From: CABMGO01 sp964574775
GTDB taxonomy: Archaea; Nanobdellota; Nanobdellia; Pacearchaeales; GW2011-AR1
NCBI GenBank assembly: GCA_964574775.1
Contig: CAZNOS010000047.1
Coordinates: 1 to 5,807, forward strand
Reading direction: 5' to 3'
DNA length: 5,807 nucleotides
The notes below the pieces were generated by a model. The model did not search any database. It was not told the DNA's origin and worked only from the letters and a program-made list of their open reading frames with translations. The position numbers and the translations under genes are program-made. How positions within the stretch are numbered: the first letter of the stretch is position 1; every line of letters starts with the position of its first letter. Positions 4,422 through 5,807 of this stretch are shown here, piece after piece.

Positions 4422-5309
4422 ATGCCTGCTATCATGCAAGATGAGCAAACAAAAAGGCCGAAGGTGATTGGTTATGTCTATTATGGTTATAGGACTCCGG
4501 ATGAAAAGTTTTTTATGAAGATTGCAAAGAAGAATAATGTGAAGATCATATTGTTTAATTTGTTTAAAACAATTGATTTAAAAAAAATAAGGAAGAGAGT
4601 AAAATCGTGCGATTTGTTTTATGTCAACAGCGGCGAGGAAAAGGCTTTAAAATTTGTTAAATATTTAGAGGGTTTGGGATGCAGGGTTATAGAGTCTTTA
4701 CAGAGTTATTATCATGACGAGAATAAGTGGGCACTATATTTGAAATGTAAAAAAAATAATATTCCGACGCCGAAAACAGAAATTCTTCCAAAAGATATTA
4801 CTCTTGCTTTGAAAAAACTTGAGAAATTGAATAGGTGGCCGATTGTTTTGAAAAGAATTTATGGATGTCAGGGAGATTTTGTCGACAAGGCTAGTAATTT
4901 AGAGGAAGCTGAACAATTGATTAAAAAGTTTAATAGTAAATCTAAATCTACTCACCCGATTATTGCGCAGAATTTTATTTCTTCTCCGAGTTATAGGGTT
5001 TTGGTCATCAATGGTAAAATTGTTCAGACAGCATTGAAAAAGAAAGGATTTTGGAAAAAAACTGGAGTTTATACGAAGGATTTTAAAAAATTTAAGGTTA
5101 CTCCGACTTTGAAAAAAATAATTAATAAGATATCAAAAGTTTCTGGAATTCGTGTTTGTGGAGTTGATTTGTTGAAGAAAAATGGAAGATGGTATGTTCT
5201 CGAATTGAATAGTTCTCCGTGTTTTGCTTTTTTTGATAACGAGAGAGAAAAAATTATAGAGAAGGTTTTTAATTTTTTAGTTAGAGAAATTGATAAAAAT
5301 AATTCCTAA
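4422..5309 (+). CDS. RimK/LysX-like ATP-grasp ligase
   Basis: This 295-aa protein has the ATP-grasp order. An N-terminal alpha/beta pre-domain (about 14-95) comes first. The ATP-binding part follows: K102 in DENKWALY, with NIPTPKT after it; VLKRIYGCQGDFV (K144 and the Gly-rich loop, about 142-154); the IIAQNF hinge (180-185); and YRVLVINGKIV (R192). The metal-binding end is GVDLL (D249) and LELNSSP (E261, N263). Enzymes of this family use ATP to activate a carboxylate as an acyl phosphate and join it to an amine, often an amino acid. Known substrates include ribosomal protein S6, the amino carrier protein LysW and coenzyme F420 or tetrahydromethanopterin side chains. Nothing here identifies the substrate, and no lysine or coenzyme genes are adjacent. 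The protein is very Lys-rich. It has its own promoter. Confidence 0.88.
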   Translation: MPAIMQDEQTKRPKVIGYVYYGYRTPDEKFFMKIAKKNNVKIILFNLFKTIDLKKIRKRVKSCDLFYVNSGEEKALKFVKYLEGLGCRVIESLQSYYHDENKWALYLKCKKNNIPTPKTEILPKDITLALKKLEKLNRWPIVLKRIYGCQGDFVDKASNLEEAEQLIKKFNSKSKSTHPIIAQNFISSPSYRVLVINGKIVQTALKKKGFWKKTGVYTKDFKKFKVTPTLKKIINKISKVSGIRVCGVDLLKKNGRWYVLELNSSPCFAFFDNEREKIIEKVFNFLVREIDKNNS

Positions 5310-5317
5310 TTAAAATC

Positions 5318-5340
5318 AACGTCCCTAATTACGTTTTCTT
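5318..5340 (+). terminator. Possible terminator of ATP-grasp gene
   Basis: AACGT (5318-5322) can pair with ACGTT (5331-5335) over an eight-base loop, followed by a T-rich TTCTT run. The stem is weak. It fills the 29-base gap between two convergent genes, so it may serve either strand. Confidence 0.35.
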
Positions 5341-5800
5341 AATTTCCGTATTTTATGGGATATTTTTTGTCGTCTATTATAACTAGTGTTGGCATTTTTT
5401 TGCTCGGTTTATCCCCTTCCAATATAATATCTTTTGTGAGTTGTGGGATTAAGTATGCTGGGCTGGTATGAACCATTATGTTTTTTACTTTTTCATGAGA
5501 TGAATTAAATCTGGTAAATGAGGCGTATGCTCTTCGTTGCTTGAAAATTCCTGCGAATGCTAATTCTAATTGCATATCTGGGTGTTCTGTGAATTCCGCT
5601 ATATAAAATTCTGATCTAAATGGAGAGGGTGGCAGAGCTCTTAGTACTGGTTCAAGAACATATCCGACTGCTGCAAAAAATTCCATAGCCGTTCTCGGTG
5701 TTTGAAAATTTTCTAATCCTGAAATTTTGGATTCTAGTCTAGATAGGTCTAGCTGACCTTCGCATGTTATCATTGCTGTTCTTGGGATTAAAAAAGACAT
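5339..5800 (-). CDS. Hypothetical protein (start near window edge)
   Basis: This frame encodes 153 residues from ATG 5798-5800. The seven bases beyond carry no in-frame stop, so the true start could lie outside the window. I do not recognise the family. Visible features are a repeated PRTAM pentapeptide (residues 6-10 and 35-39), an Ala/Val/Leu-rich helix (about 42-56), a Pro-rich turn PPSPF (57-61), and an alternating C-terminal half (about 62-150) that suggests a beta-rich fold. There is no signal peptide, clear membrane segment or Cys cluster (one Cys at 13). It converges with the ATP-grasp gene, 29 bases apart. Codon use looks normal for the window and the long frame is intact, so it is probably a real protein-coding gene. 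Confidence 0.7.
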   Translation of the reverse strand: MSFLIPRTAMITCEGQLDLSRLESKISGLENFQTPRTAMEFFAAVGYVLEPVLRALPPSPFRSEFYIAEFTEHPDMQLELAFAGIFKQRRAYASFTRFNSSHEKVKNIMVHTSPAYLIPQLTKDIILEGDKPSKKMPTLVIIDDKKYPIKYGN

Positions 5801-5807
5801 TTTAGTT

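Overview
The window looks like a piece of an AT-rich archaeal chromosome. The main evidence is an archaeal-type DnaG primase (Toprim motifs CEGRAD and DGDRGG, no bacterial zinc-binding N-terminus), a class III (archaellin/pilin-type) signal peptide, an archaeal-style endonuclease IV-like protein, and TATA boxes lying about 26 bases upstream of start codons. Very small genes, lysine-rich proteins and many leaderless starts would fit a DPANN-type lineage (Woesearchaeota or Pacearchaeota-like). That placement is an inference from general character, not from a marker comparison.

Layout. Bases 1-346 hold two tandem paralogous Cys-rich mini-proteins on the plus strand; the first is cut by the window edge. 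They abut, stop codon to stop codon, a minus-strand TPR-like helical protein (347-907). A strong hairpin with a T tract (948-990) then ends the minus-strand dnaG (1023-2249). Between dnaG and the next plus-strand genes is a divergent regulatory region of 253 bases (2250-2502) with a Shine-Dalgarno site for dnaG, a TATA box for the plus-strand operon, and a small palindrome of unknown role. Bases 2503-3454 form a compact plus-strand operon: two tiny, very acidic proteins (29 and 57 aa) that share a C-terminal motif, then a pilin-like, probably glycosylated surface protein. Two separately promoted plus-strand genes follow: an endonuclease IV-like TIM-barrel enzyme (3570-4361) and a RimK/LysX-type ATP-grasp ligase (4422-5309). 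The window closes with an unrecognised minus-strand gene (5339-5800).

How it fits together. DnaG (priming and/or exosome-linked RNA work) and the endonuclease IV-like protein (abasic-site repair) are housekeeping nucleic-acid functions. The ATP-grasp enzyme probably ligates an amino acid to an amine or carboxylate on an unknown substrate. The pilin-like operon points to the cell surface. There is no sign of a mobile element, CRISPR array, tRNA or rRNA. The least explained items are the tandem Cys-rich paralogues, the paired acidic mini-proteins, and the leader region upstream of dnaG. A consistent initiation pattern is visible: several first genes appear leaderless, while the operon-internal genes and dnaG carry Shine-Dalgarno sites.
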